Part shown: positions 1-8,877 of the stretch, piece after piece
Numbering within the stretch: position 1 is the stretch's first letter
Layout of the letters: every line of letters begins with the position of its first letter
Origin: Variovorax sp. PBL-H6
Lineage (GTDB): Bacteria > Pseudomonadota > Gammaproteobacteria > Burkholderiales > Burkholderiaceae_C
DNA: 64,000 bases
NCBI RefSeq assembly: GCF_901827155.1
Contig: NZ_LR594659.1
Location: forward strand, 5,862,501 to 5,926,500
Direction: 5' to 3'
Notes under the pieces: generated by a model
Databases searched by the model: none
Told to the model about the DNA's origin: nothing
Seen by the model: the letters and a program-made list of their open reading frames with translations, nothing else
Translations under genes and position numbers: made by a program

Positions 1-326
1 CCGTCGGTGAAGGTGAACTCGATCGCTTCGGCCAGTTCGTCGCGATCGAGCGCCGACACGTAGTCGATGTATTCCTGGTCGCTCTTTCCGAGATCAGCGG
101 ATAGCTCTTCGAGTGTCGGCATCTCGCTCAGGTTTGCCGACGTGTACGGGTGAGCTTCTCGCCGAAGGTGCGCGGCGAATATCCGGTCGACCACGTAGGT
201 GTGGCTCAACGCCTTGATCGCCAATGCGGTAACCGGGGGCTCGTCACCAAGCCGGGCCAGCGCCGTGAACAGCTGGTCGTTTGCCCAGGCCTTGAACTTG
301 AAGAGGCGGTGCAATGTGTCGTGCAT
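1..326 (-). CDS. DinB family protein (partial, C-terminus off the window)
   Basis: The reverse strand opens with ATG at 326 and stays open for 108 codons to the window edge. The N-terminus, MHDTLHRLFKFKAWANDQLF, followed by a segment containing LSHTYVVDRIFAAHL, is typical of DinB/YfiT-like four-helix proteins. The His in LSH and the one in AAHL fit the metal-binding positions of that fold. Members are metal-dependent, often thiol-transferase-like or stress-related, and the exact reaction is usually unknown. It is divergently arranged with a TetR gene 126 bp away, which may control it. The C-terminal metal His would lie outside the window, so completeness cannot be judged. Confidence 0.75.
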   Translation of the reverse strand, partial: MHDTLHRLFKFKAWANDQLFTALARLGDEPPVTALAIKALSHTYVVDRIFAAHLRREAHPYTSANLSEMPTLEELSADLGKSDQEYIDYVSALDRDELAEAIEFTFTD

Positions 327-409
327 GTCGTGAGGCTCCTGAGTGTTTGCGCGTCACAGGTCTTGCGTGCAGGATGTTGCGCTGCCTGTTCACGTCTACC
401 AAGAATATG

Positions 410-423
410 AGCGATCATTCGCT
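410..423. promoter_or_regulatory. Inverted repeat, candidate TetR operator
   Basis: AGCGA-TCAT-TCGCT is a perfect 5-4-5 inverted repeat between the divergent DinB-family and TetR genes. Its position suits an autoregulatory operator. The binding protein is inferred from position only. Confidence 0.35.
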
Positions 424-452
424 TTTGCTACTCGCATTGGCAGCTTCGAGAA

Positions 453-1079
453 ATGGCACGCAGACCTCTCATCAAGCCGAGGAAACTCGCCACGCAGGAG
501 CGATCGCGAGCGACCGTAGACAGCTTGATCGAGGCAACCGCTCGCATTCTGGTCAAGGAGGGCTTCGACAAGGCCAGCACCAACCGCATCGCGCAACTTT
601 CGGGGGTGAGCATCGGCTCTCTCTATCAATACTTCCCGAGCAAGGAAGCACTCGTTGCCGCCGTGATCGAGCGCCATCAACAGCAGATCATGCAAACGGT
701 TCGCAGCGAGTTGGCGCGGGTTTCGACGCAGCCGCTGGAGGAAGCCGTGCGCAGGTTCGTCGCTGTCGCCGTGAAGGCGCACCGCCTCGATCCTCAATTG
801 CACCGAGTGCTGGCCGAGCAGATCCCGCGGGTTGGAAAGCTCGAGAAGCTGGAAACCTTCAGCAGTGAAAACTTCAGCCTGTTCAGGGACTATCTCGAAG
901 GTGTTCGGGGCGAGCTCGGCGTCGACGACCTGGAGCTCGCATCGTTCGTGTGTGTCACGACGATCGAGGCGTTGACACACAACGCAGTGCTACACCAGTC
1001 CAGGATGTTGACCAACGACCGGATGGAGGCGCTCATCGACGAGACGGCGCGCCTGGTGACGGGCTTCCTGAAGGCCTAG
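453..1079 (+). CDS. TetR/AcrR family transcriptional regulator
   Basis: This is a 208-residue protein of typical TetR length. The N-terminal helix-turn-helix lies at about residues 15-60: TQERSRATVDSLIEATARI, then ASTNRIAQLSGVSIGSLYQY, with the usual F(P)SKEAL continuation. The C-terminal two-thirds should be the ligand-binding and dimerisation domain, whose ligand cannot be predicted. It is divergent from the DinB-family gene with an inverted repeat between them, so local repression is likely. The basic N-terminal extension (ARRPLIKPRK) is common in this family. Confidence 0.9.
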   Translation: MARRPLIKPRKLATQERSRATVDSLIEATARILVKEGFDKASTNRIAQLSGVSIGSLYQYFPSKEALVAAVIERHQQQIMQTVRSELARVSTQPLEEAVRRFVAVAVKAHRLDPQLHRVLAEQIPRVGKLEKLETFSSENFSLFRDYLEGVRGELGVDDLELASFVCVTTIEALTHNAVLHQSRMLTNDRMEALIDETARLVTGFLKA

Positions 1080-1129
1080 CGCGCTTGGTTCGGGGTGCCC
1101 GCCATGCGATCACCGTTGTGCCGTTGAAA

Positions 1130-2620
1130 TCACATTCGACCGCGCGCGCGTGCTTGGTGGGCGCGGACCCCTGTCCATACGACTGACACCAGACTTGCCA
1201 GCAGCAGGAGGGCCGATATCGGCCGCGTGATGAAGATGGCGGTGCTGCCCTGGGCGATGGTCATCGACTGGCGCAGCGCATTCTCGAACAGCGGCTCGAG
1301 CACAAGTCCGAGCACCAATGGTGCTGCCGGAAACGCATACCGCTGCATCAGGTAGCCGACGACGCCGAAGCCCGCCAGCAGATAGAGGTCGGAAACGCTG
1401 TTGGATTGGCTGTAGACCCCCGCGATGCAGATCGCCAGGATGACCGGGTAGAGCACTGCGTAGCGCGCCCGCAGCAGCAGCACGGAAAGGCCAGCCAGAG
1501 GCATGTTCAGCACCAGCAGGAGCGCATTGCCGACGAACATGCTTGCGACGATGCCCCAGACGAGCTCCGGGTTCTGCTCGAAGAGCTGGGGGCCAGGCCG
1601 CAAGCCGAACATGACCAGGGCGCCGAGCATGATGGCAGTCGTATTCGAACCCGGGATCCCGAGGGCGAACATCGGCACCATCGCACCCGCCGACGACGCG
1701 TTGTTCGCGGATTCCGGACCGGCCACGCCCTCGATCGCACCCGTGCCGAACGTCTCCGGATGCTTCGACAGCCGCTTCTCCAGCGCATAGGACATGAAGG
1801 ACGCGATCGTCGCCCCGGCACCCGGCAGCACACCGACCAGGAAGCCGACGACACTGCCACGCAAGATGGGCCAGCGCGAGGCCTGCCAGTCGGCCCTGGT
1901 GGGCCAGGCACCCTTGATGTTGGCCTCGATCTTCGCAGGCGGCTGCCCGTTCTCCGCTGACGAGAGCACCTCACCGACACCGAAGATCGCCACCGCGAGC
2001 ACGAGGAACTCCACGCCATCGAGCAACCACAGCTGGTCGAAGATGAAGCGAGTGCTTCCCTCCTGCGGATCGGTGCCGATCGTGGCGAGGCAAAGGCCGA
2101 GCACGCCCATGATCAGCCCCTTGATGACCGAGCCGCCCACGAGCGCGAGCGCCGTGAGCCCGAGCACGACCAGAGCGAAATACTCCGGCGGCCCGAACGC
2201 CAGGGCACCGGCCGCCAGCAGCGGCGCCAGGGCAGCGAGCCCGAGGGTGCCCAGGATGCCTGCGATGAAGGAGCCTATTGCCGCGATGCCGAGCGCCGCG
2301 CCCGCCCGGCCCTTGCGGGCGAGCTGGTGGCCGTCGATGCTGGTCATCACCGAGGAAGACTCACCCGGAATGCTCAGGAGCACGGAGGTGATGGTTCCCC
2401 CGTACTGCGCGCCGTAGTAGATGCCGGCGAACATGATGGTGGACGAGATCGCATTGCCGCCGAAGGTCAAGGGCAGCAACAGCGAGATCGCCGCTGCGGG
2501 CCCGATGCCCGGGACCACGCCGACGATCTGACCGAGCAGCACGCCGGCCAGGCAGAACAGCAGGTTCATGGGGGTCAGCGCCACGGCAAAGCCGTTGCCC
2601 AATGCGGCGAAGATGTCCAT
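1130..2620 (-). CDS. tctA: Tripartite tricarboxylate transporter large permease subunit TctA
   Basis: A 496-residue polytopic membrane protein of the TctA family, the 12-TM-class subunit that moves carboxylates across the inner membrane using the ion gradient. Family signatures are visible: GVVPGIGPAAAISLLLPLTF near the N-terminus, GIYYGAQYGGTITSVLLSIPGE, and the GIPGSNTTAIMLGALVMFGL segment in the second half. The open frame runs further upstream, but ATG at 2620 is chosen because it overlaps the tctB stop (TGATG) and gives the family N-terminus MDIFAALGNGF. It is the last gene of the minus-strand operon that starts with the deacetylase-like gene. The substrate is unknown. Confidence 0.95.
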   Translation of the reverse strand: MDIFAALGNGFAVALTPMNLLFCLAGVLLGQIVGVVPGIGPAAAISLLLPLTFGGNAISSTIMFAGIYYGAQYGGTITSVLLSIPGESSSVMTSIDGHQLARKGRAGAALGIAAIGSFIAGILGTLGLAALAPLLAAGALAFGPPEYFALVVLGLTALALVGGSVIKGLIMGVLGLCLATIGTDPQEGSTRFIFDQLWLLDGVEFLVLAVAIFGVGEVLSSAENGQPPAKIEANIKGAWPTRADWQASRWPILRGSVVGFLVGVLPGAGATIASFMSYALEKRLSKHPETFGTGAIEGVAGPESANNASSAGAMVPMFALGIPGSNTTAIMLGALVMFGLRPGPQLFEQNPELVWGIVASMFVGNALLLVLNMPLAGLSVLLLRARYAVLYPVILAICIAGVYSQSNSVSDLYLLAGFGVVGYLMQRYAFPAAPLVLGLVLEPLFENALRQSMTIAQGSTAIFITRPISALLLLASLVSVVWTGVRAHQARARGRM

Positions 2621-3057
2621 CAGAACCCCCAGGGGCCGCGCGGCAGCGGCACGGAAAGCCACAGGTGGAAGACGCCGAAGATGGCAAGCGAGGTCCCCGC
2701 GGCCACCAGCAGCGACAGGCGCCAGGGGAGCTGCTCCACGCGCTTGAGCAGGAAGAGCAGGTACAGGGCCACGGGCACCATGAAGCCGAGCGGCTCGACC
2801 AGGCCCACGGTCACGGCCAGGCCGATGACGATGGACCACCAGCGCGCCGGATGGTGAGGCGAGGCCGGCGCCTCAGTGCCCCGGTGGCTCCAGAAGAACA
2901 CCAGCACCAGCACGACCAGCAATGCGCCCAGCCACAGCGGCAGGAAGCCGGGCCCCGGTGCGTAGTAGTCGAGGTAGGTGAGCTCGGTTGACTTCCAGAT
3001 CCACAGCAAGCCGAAGACACCGATGACGGCGGCGAAGATGCGTTCACCGCGCTGCAT
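2620..3057 (-). CDS. tctB: Tripartite tricarboxylate transporter small subunit TctB
   Basis: A 145-residue protein with about four hydrophobic segments, matching the 4-TM TctB subunit. The N-terminal part contains the typical YYAPGPGFLPLWLG stretch (family pattern: aromatic-G-P-G-FFP). The start at 3057 overlaps the stop of the enolase gene (TGATG), and its own stop overlaps the tctA start, so the three are translationally coupled. TctB is thought to stabilise or assist TctA, and its exact role is unclear in the family. Confidence 0.9.
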   Translation of the reverse strand: MQRGERIFAAVIGVFGLLWIWKSTELTYLDYYAPGPGFLPLWLGALLVVLVLVFFWSHRGTEAPASPHHPARWWSIVIGLAVTVGLVEPLGFMVPVALYLLFLLKRVEQLPWRLSLLVAAGTSLAIFGVFHLWLSVPLPRGPWGF

Positions 3058-4196
3058 CACGCCACCTTCGGCCGGCTCTCGATGCGGGCGGCATCCACGG
3101 CCGCCGCATCGAGCGTCACCCCGAGCCCCGGGCCCTCGGGCAGGCTGATGAAGCCAGGCCGCCGGTGCAGGTCTTCTTCGATGATGTCCTGCGAGAAGCC
3201 CATGGGGCGAAGCGAACCGATCTCGACCGGCATGATCAGGCTCGGCGCGGCCAGTGCGAACTGCGCCTCTGCCGCGGCGGCGAGCCCGAGCTCGAACACG
3301 TGCCCCAGCACGGCGCCGACGCCCGCGGCCTCCAGCATGTTCACGATCGCGAGCGCGCCGTCGAGGCCGTGCTTGGTGACCTTCACCTTGACGCGGTCCA
3401 CGGCGCCGAGCCGGATGGCAGTCATGGCTTCTTCGGGCGTAGCCACCATGTCGTCCGACATGATGGGCACGCCGACATGGCGCCGCACCTCGGCCATGCC
3501 GAGAACGTCGCCGCGGCCGGTGGGCTGCTCGACATGCTCCAGGTCGAAGCGCTCGATAGCGCGGATCAACCGGATCGCATCGGCCGGCTTGTAGTGGTCG
3601 TTGCCGTCCACGCGCAGCCCGATGGCCGGGCCCACCGCCTCGCGCACCGCTGCAACCCGGTCGATGTCCGAGCGCACGGTTTCGCCGAGCTTGAGCTTCA
3701 GCGTGCGGAAGCCGGCACCGACGGTCTCCGAGGCAATCCGCGCCATGCGCTCGGGCGTGTCGATGCCGAGCACCGGGCCGATGACCGGAATCTCGTCGCG
3801 CACGCGGCCTCCGAGCAGAACGTGCACGGGCACGCCCAGCGCGCGGGCGGAGAGATCGCGCAGCGCCACGTTCACCGCGGCCTTGGTCCATGCGCGCCCC
3901 TTGAGGACGGCCGCCACGCGCAAACAGGCAGCCGTCGTGTCGGTGGCGGGCAGTCCGACCAGTGCGGGCTCCACATAGCGCCGTATCGCGAAGACGATCT
4001 CCTCCTGGAATTCTTCCGGCTTGCCAGGTGGCGCCGACACCACTTCCGCCACACCGGTCACCGCCGGGTCGTCGGTTGCGACGCGCAGCAGCACCGAGAC
4101 ATGCCGGCGCGTGCGACCCTCCGAGATGCGAAAGTCATGCGTGCCGACGAAGGCGAGCGGAATGGCCTCGACGGCCGTGATCTTCAGTTCGCTCAT
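3057..4196 (-). CDS. Mandelate racemase/muconate lactonizing enzyme family protein
   Basis: A 379-residue enolase-superfamily enzyme. The central barrel shows the muconate-lactonizing-type signature: KLKLG (KxK motif), metal ligands in RVDGND, in EHVEQP and in MSDDM, and the opposite-face lysine in KVKVTKHG. Such enzymes abstract a proton alpha to a carboxylate and then cycloisomerise, racemise, epimerise or dehydrate, so the exact reaction cannot be read from the motifs. ATG at 4196 is chosen because it overlaps the upstream receptor stop (ATGA). Lying between two receptor genes and tctBA, it probably acts on the imported carboxylate. Confidence 0.9.
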   Translation of the reverse strand: MSELKITAVEAIPLAFVGTHDFRISEGRTRRHVSVLLRVATDDPAVTGVAEVVSAPPGKPEEFQEEIVFAIRRYVEPALVGLPATDTTAACLRVAAVLKGRAWTKAAVNVALRDLSARALGVPVHVLLGGRVRDEIPVIGPVLGIDTPERMARIASETVGAGFRTLKLKLGETVRSDIDRVAAVREAVGPAIGLRVDGNDHYKPADAIRLIRAIERFDLEHVEQPTGRGDVLGMAEVRRHVGVPIMSDDMVATPEEAMTAIRLGAVDRVKVKVTKHGLDGALAIVNMLEAAGVGAVLGHVFELGLAAAAEAQFALAAPSLIMPVEIGSLRPMGFSQDIIEEDLHRRPGFISLPEGPGLGVTLDAAAVDAARIESRPKVA

Positions 4197-5155
4197 GGCT
4201 TGCCCCCGATGCGCGCCAGCGCCGCCTTGTAGATGGTTTCCTGCTCGCTCAGGAATGCGAGGAAATCCTGGGTGCCCAGCACCTTCTCCGTCGCAACGTT
4301 GGTTGCGATGTAGCTCTTGAATGCCGGTGTGCGTGCCACTCTTGCGAACACGTCCTCCCAGTACATGGCGGCCTCCCTGGGTGCGCCCTTGGGAATCGCT
4401 ACGCCGCGCCACATCTGGAACGGCGTGACCTTGATGCCCTGCTCTTCAAGCGTCGGAACATCCGCAAGCGCTTCGAAGCGCGTCGGGCGGAACACACCCA
4501 CCCCCTTGATCGTCTTGGCCTGGAGTTGCGACATCAACTCGATCGGGTTGCCGGCGACCGAATCGACATGGCCGCCGAGCAGCGCTGTCAGCGCCTCGCC
4601 ACCGCCGTTGAACCGTACAAGGTTGAACCTGGTGCCGGTTGCCTGCTCGAGCAGCGCGATCGCCATGTCGTCGGCGGTGCCGGCGGAACCGACCGAGATC
4701 GTGCGCGGCCTGGACTTTGCCGCCGCGACCATGTCGGCCGCCGACGCGTAGGGCGACCCGGCCTTCACCGCGAGCAGGTAGTCGTCGAGCATGAAGTTCA
4801 TGATCGGCTGCAGGTCCTTGGCACCGAAGGTCCGGGGCACGCGCAGCGGCGTGATCTGCGTCTGCGGGTTGATCAGCACCAGTGTGTGCGGGTCCTTGTT
4901 GCGGGACGAGACCACGTAGCCCACCCCGCTTGCCGTGCCGCCGCCAGGCTTGTTGTTGGCCACGATGTGGGTCGGGACCATCTTCTCATCCTGCGCGATC
5001 TTGATCAGGGTGCGCGCGAACAGATCGGCGCCACCGCCAAGTCCGAACGGGATGACGAACTCCACGTCCTGCGTGGGCTTCCATTGCGCCATCGCGCCGG
5101 TGCAGGTGGCGAACAGCAGGAGCGTTGCAAGCCAGGGTCTCGATCGCTGAGCCAT
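4193..5155 (-). CDS. Tripartite tricarboxylate transporter substrate-binding protein (TctC/Bug-like)
   Basis: A 320-residue protein with an N-terminal signal peptide (hydrophobic core LATLLLFATCTGAMA, cleavage after AMA) and a TctC-type periplasmic binding fold: VEFVIPFGLGGGADLFART, NNKPGGGTASG, then GSAGTADDMA. The opening WKPTQDVEFVIPFGLGGG departs from the common YP-x-[KR]PI Bug consensus, so it belongs to a divergent branch. It is translationally coupled to the enolase gene and is the closest receptor to tctBA, making it the probable cognate receptor. Its ligand is unknown. Confidence 0.9.
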   Translation of the reverse strand: MAQRSRPWLATLLLFATCTGAMAQWKPTQDVEFVIPFGLGGGADLFARTLIKIAQDEKMVPTHIVANNKPGGGTASGVGYVVSSRNKDPHTLVLINPQTQITPLRVPRTFGAKDLQPIMNFMLDDYLLAVKAGSPYASAADMVAAAKSRPRTISVGSAGTADDMAIALLEQATGTRFNLVRFNGGGEALTALLGGHVDSVAGNPIELMSQLQAKTIKGVGVFRPTRFEALADVPTLEEQGIKVTPFQMWRGVAIPKGAPREAAMYWEDVFARVARTPAFKSYIATNVATEKVLGTQDFLAFLSEQETIYKAALARIGGKP

Positions 5156-5167
5156 GAGAGTCTCCTT

Positions 5168-6154
5168 TCATTCCAGCTTGATGCCGGCGGTTTGGATGAC
5201 CGATTTCCATTTGTCGATGGCCTTCGCCAAGTTGCTGCGGAAAGCCTCTGGCGTGCCGCCGACGACTTCGGCGCCGTCTTCCGACAGCGTCTGGCGAAAG
5301 GCAGGGGATTCGACGATGGCGCCTATTTCCCTGTTCAGTCTTGCAATGACGCTCGCCGGCGTCTTTGCCGGCGCCGCGACACCGTAGAGCGACGTGGCTT
5401 CGAACCCCGGGATGGTTTCCGCGACCGTGGGTACGTCCGGCAGCGCCGGGACTCGCTTGGCACCGCTCACCGCCAGCGCGCGCAGCCGCCCTGCGTCCAC
5501 GAACTGCTTGGTCGACAGGATGGTGCCGAACTTCCAGCTGATCTGGCCGCCGAGCAGGTCGCTCGTCGCTTGCGCGTCGCCCTTGTACGGGATGTGGTTC
5601 ATCTTCACGCCAGCCATCGCGCACAGCAGCTCGCCGGCCAGGTGGGTGGCGGTGCCGGCGCCGCCGGAGCCGTAGTTGATCTGGCCGGGTTTCGCCCTGG
5701 CCAGCGCGATCAGTTCCGGGACGCTCTTCGCCGGTGTCCCGGGGTGCACGGCCAGCACGTTGGGTGACACCGCGACATGGATGATCGGCGCGAAGTCCCT
5801 CAGGAGGTCGTAGGGCATGTTCGGTCTGAGCCCCGGGTTGATGACGTGGCTCGGCGACACCATCAGCAGCGTGTAGCCATCGGCTGGCGCTTCCGCCGCC
5901 TGGCGCGTGCCGATGATCGTGCTGCCGCCCGGCACGTTGTCGACGACGACCGGCTGGCCAAGCGCTGTCGTGAGCTTCTCGCTCAGCAGGCGCGCGATGA
6001 TGTCGTTGGGGCCGCCCGGCGGAAACGGGACGATGAGGCGCACCGGGCGCTCCGGATATGCAGCCCATGCCGACGGAACGGCGCAGGTCAGCGCGAGTGC
6101 GGCCATGCAGCCCAGCATGGCCCTTCGCAAGTGGCACCTTCGGAACTCGTTCAT
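5168..6154 (-). CDS. Bug family tripartite tricarboxylate transporter receptor
   Basis: A 328-residue secreted protein. A signal peptide ([20 protein letters not shown]) is followed by the canonical Bug opening [20 protein letters not shown], then [14 protein letters not shown] and [17 protein letters not shown]. Bug proteins bind small carboxylates in the periplasm. This is the second receptor in the same operon, 12 bp upstream of the divergent-type TctC. The two may bind related ligands or different steps of one pathway. Confidence 0.93.
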   Translation of the reverse strand: MNEFRRCHLRRAMLGCMAALALTCAVPSAWAAYPERPVRLIVPFPPGGPNDIIARLLSEKLTTALGQPVVVDNVPGGSTIIGTRQAAEAPADGYTLLMVSPSHVINPGLRPNMPYDLLRDFAPIIHVAVSPNVLAVHPGTPAKSVPELIALARAKPGQINYGSGGAGTATHLAGELLCAMAGVKMNHIPYKGDAQATSDLLGGQISWKFGTILSTKQFVDAGRLRALAVSGAKRVPALPDVPTVAETIPGFEATSLYGVAAPAKTPASVIARLNREIGAIVESPAFRQTLSEDGAEVVGGTPEAFRSNLAKAIDKWKSVIQTAGIKLE

Positions 6155-6197
6155 CTGTTGTCTCCTGTTCTTGTCCCGTGCGGCGCGCCGGAGCGCG

Positions 6198-7097
6198 TCA
6201 GGGCGGACCGACGATGTTGCGCAGCTTTCCGATCCCGCTCACCTCGGTCTCCACCACGTCGCCCCGCGCAAGGAACTCGGGCGGCACTCGCGCATGGCCC
6301 ACGCCCTCGGGCGTGCCGGTCGCGATCACGTCGCCCGGCTCGAGAGTGAGGCCGTGCGACAGCTCCTCGAGGATGCTCGGAATCCCGAAGAACATGCGTC
6401 GCGTGGTGGATGCCTGCTTCGCCACGCCGTTGACGCGGCACTGGATCGCCAGGTCGGCGGGGTCGAGCGCGTCGGCAGTCACGATCCAGGGGCCCATGGG
6501 GCAACTCGAATCCAGGCTCTTGCCCTTGAACCACTGGTTTCCATGGCGACGCTGCACTTCGCGGCCGGTGATGTCGTTGATGACCATGTAGCCCCACACG
6601 TGCTCCATGGCCGAGGACTGTGCGATGTTCTTGCCGCGCCTGCCGATCACGACGCCGAGCTCGGCTTCCCAGTCGAGCTTCTCGGTGATGGTGCGATCGA
6701 TCAGGATCGCGTCGTGCGGCCCGATAACCGCGGTGCTCGCCTTGGTGAAGAAGGTCGGATGCTCCGGCAGCTCGGTCGCCGCGCTGCGTGTCTTGCTGCC
6801 TTCGTCGAAATGGGCAACATAGTTCCAGCCTACGCAGAAGACGTTCTTTCTTGGCCGGGGTATCGGCGCGAAAAGATGCGCCTGTGCGATCGGCAGCAGT
6901 TCGCCGCTGGCGTGCGCAACGGCGTTGCGCACCCAGTCCAGTCCGGTGTCGCCGGCGTCGATCAGGCCGAGCATGGACATGTCTTCGAAGGGTGCGTCCC
7001 GGACTGTGGCCAGGTCGAGGAGAAGGCGGTCCTGGTCGACCACCGCGCCGAGGCGCGGGGCATCGTTGGCGCTGGCAGCGAAGGTGGCGAGTTTCAT
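6198..7097 (-). CDS. Fumarylacetoacetate hydrolase (FAH) family protein
   Basis: A 299-residue protein with the FAH fold. The metal-binding acidic motif is visible as [12 protein letters not shown] (two Glu) and VINDIT (Asp), followed by [12 protein letters not shown] and the C-terminal [13 protein letters not shown] signature. Family members hydrolyse or decarboxylate beta-diketo acids or related 2-oxo acids, and the substrate is not predictable. The long open frame continues upstream across the SDR gene in another frame. ATG at 7097 is used because MKLATFAAS is the usual family N-terminus. Confidence 0.92.
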   Translation of the reverse strand: MKLATFAASANDAPRLGAVVDQDRLLLDLATVRDAPFEDMSMLGLIDAGDTGLDWVRNAVAHASGELLPIAQAHLFAPIPRPRKNVFCVGWNYVAHFDEGSKTRSAATELPEHPTFFTKASTAVIGPHDAILIDRTITEKLDWEAELGVVIGRRGKNIAQSSAMEHVWGYMVINDITGREVQRRHGNQWFKGKSLDSSCPMGPWIVTADALDPADLAIQCRVNGVAKQASTTRRMFFGIPSILEELSHGLTLEPGDVIATGTPEGVGHARVPPEFLARGDVVETEVSGIGKLRNIVGPP

Positions 7098-7120
7098 GAT
7101 GGGAATGTGGAACGGGGGGC

Positions 7121-7900
7121 TTAGATCAGGCCGCGGTACGAGCCGCCATCGAGCTGCAGGTTCTGGCCCGAGATGTAGCCCGCCTGCACGCTGCAGAGAA
7201 AGGCACAGGTGTCGCCGAATTCCTCGGGCCGGCCGAGGCGCTTTGCAGCGATGGTCTCGGCAATCACCTTCATTGCGCTCTCGCGGTCGATGCCCTGCTC
7301 TTTCGAGATGCGCTCGGCCATCTCGACCTGTCGCTGTGTCGCGAAGCGCTCGGGCAGCAGGTTGTTGATGGTCACGTTGTCCACCGCGATGTCGAGCGCG
7401 AGCGCGCGCACCAGGGCCGTCACGCCCGCGCGCGGCGCGGTCGAGAGCGTCATCGTCGGCGTGGGCGATTTCACGCGCGCCGAGGTGATGTTGACGATTC
7501 GCCCGAACCTGCGCGCGCGCATGCCGGGAAGCATCGCCTTGATCATGAACAGGGGCGCGTAGAAGTTCGCCTCCAGAGCGTGCTCCCAGTCCTCGCGCTC
7601 GAAATCCTGGAAGTTGCCAGGAGCGGGCCCCGCGTTGTTGTTCACGAGGATGCTGGCGCCCTGTGCCGTGCGGCAGAGTGCCTCGCGGCCTTCCACCGTG
7701 TTGAGGTCGGCCTGTACCGGCGTGACCTTCGCGTCGGTCTCGCCTCGGATCTGCTCGGCCGCCGTTTGCAGGCGATCGGCGTCGCGGCCGTTGATGATCA
7801 CCGTGCAGCCCTCGCGCGCCAGCGAAAGCGCGCAGGCCTTGCCCAGGCCATCGGACGAGGCGCAAACCAGGGCCGTGCGGCCTTCGAGCCCGAGCTTCAT
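7121..7900 (-). CDS. SDR family oxidoreductase lacking the canonical YxxxK pair
   Basis: A 259-residue protein with a Rossmann N-terminus (GRTALVCASSDGLGKACAL) and the SDR segments VNNNAGPAP and NITSARVKSP. Where classical SDRs carry YxxxK, this protein reads STAPR: Tyr is replaced by Ser and Lys by Arg, although the following helix and the NVTINNLLP strand align well. It may therefore use another catalytic group or not act as a classical dehydrogenase. Its start overlaps the stop of the upstream deacetylase-like gene (ATGA), indicating coupling. The cofactor and substrate are unknown. Confidence 0.88.
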   Translation of the reverse strand: MKLGLEGRTALVCASSDGLGKACALSLAREGCTVIINGRDADRLQTAAEQIRGETDAKVTPVQADLNTVEGREALCRTAQGASILVNNNAGPAPGNFQDFEREDWEHALEANFYAPLFMIKAMLPGMRARRFGRIVNITSARVKSPTPTMTLSTAPRAGVTALVRALALDIAVDNVTINNLLPERFATQRQVEMAERISKEQGIDRESAMKVIAETIAAKRLGRPEEFGDTCAFLCSVQAGYISGQNLQLDGGSYRGLI

Positions 7901-8781
7901 GCCTGTGCCAGCACCGATCGCAGGTGGTCGACACCCTCGGCGCGCGTGCCCATCCAGACATCGGGCGCGGCCTTGGCGAGACGGATGATTCTTTCGTAGG
8001 CCGCCATGGCCAGGGGGCGGCCGGACACGTGCGCGTGGATGGCGGGATCGATGCGCACGGCACCGGTCTCGAACTCGCGTGCGGACTCGAGCCAGTCCTC
8101 GAACAGCGTGAGCATCTCGCGCGGCGAGTTGCCGTAACGCATGTAGTGCGGGAGGTCGTTCACCTCGGTGTTGTTGGGGAAGGCGACGATGGAACGATCG
8201 CCGTAGCGCACCACATAGGGCAGGTCGTCGTTCAGCGTGTCGCCGTGCCAGTCATAGCCGGCCTCCAGCAGCAGGCGGGGCGTGCGCACGCTGGGCGTGC
8301 TGCGTGGGCTGATCCAGCCGCGGGGACGCCGGCCGGTGGCCTGTGCGATCAGGTCGGTGGTACGCACGATGTTGGCGCGCTCCTCCTGCTCGTCGAGATA
8401 GACGGGGATCACGTCCATCGTGTACGAATGGGAGACCACCTCGTGGCCGGCGTCCGCAATGCGGCGAATGACCTGCGGGTAATGCTCCGCCAGGATGCCG
8501 CTCACGTTGAAGGTGGCCCGCACTTGCTGCCGCTCCAGCACATCGAGGATGCGGAAGATGCCGCGGCGATGGCCGTACTCGGCCCAGCTCATGGCGTTGA
8601 GGTCCGGGAATCCCTGGCGAAGCGGATTGCCCATGGGCCCGATGCCTGGCCACTTGCCGTCGGACCACCATTCGAAAGAAACGCGCAGGAACACCGCAAT
8701 GCGCTTGCCGCCAGGCCAGCGGAAATCGGCCGGCGCCGCGGTTTCCGTGCCGCCAGCGTGGATGTCCAGGGAATGCTCCAT
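7897..8781 (-). CDS. Polysaccharide deacetylase (NodB-like) family protein
   Basis: A 294-residue protein with the NodB-type barrel features RATFNVSGILAEHYP and IADAGHEVVSHSYTMD, and later WGSPR-like GWISPRSTPSVRTP. No signal peptide is visible, so it should be cytoplasmic, unlike most cell-wall deacetylases. The zinc motif H(S/T)xxxH appears incomplete (HSYTMD), which resembles the PuuE/allantoinase-like side branch rather than true polysaccharide deacetylases. A C-N hydrolase acting on a small molecule is plausible. It is the promoter-proximal gene of the operon, divergent from the GntR gene. Confidence 0.85.
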   Translation of the reverse strand: MEHSLDIHAGGTETAAPADFRWPGGKRIAVFLRVSFEWWSDGKWPGIGPMGNPLRQGFPDLNAMSWAEYGHRRGIFRILDVLERQQVRATFNVSGILAEHYPQVIRRIADAGHEVVSHSYTMDVIPVYLDEQEERANIVRTTDLIAQATGRRPRGWISPRSTPSVRTPRLLLEAGYDWHGDTLNDDLPYVVRYGDRSIVAFPNNTEVNDLPHYMRYGNSPREMLTLFEDWLESAREFETGAVRIDPAIHAHVSGRPLAMAAYERIIRLAKAAPDVWMGTRAEGVDHLRSVLAQA

Positions 8782-8815
8782 CGACTGTCTCCAAGAGGTC
8801 TCGGGCTGCGAAATT

Positions 8816-8852
8816 AATCGATATTTCTTTAAACGTCAACGAAAAATCGATT
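8816..8852. promoter_or_regulatory. Paired ATCGAT boxes in the divergent promoter region
   Basis: Two copies of the self-complementary hexamer ATCGAT occur at 8817-8822 and 8846-8851, both preceded by A and embedded in an AT-rich stretch unusual for this genome. They lie between the catabolic operon and the divergent GntR gene, so they are a candidate operator. The binding protein is inferred from position. Confidence 0.35.
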
Positions 8853-8877
8853 TTCCTGAAGAAGGCACGATGCCAGA

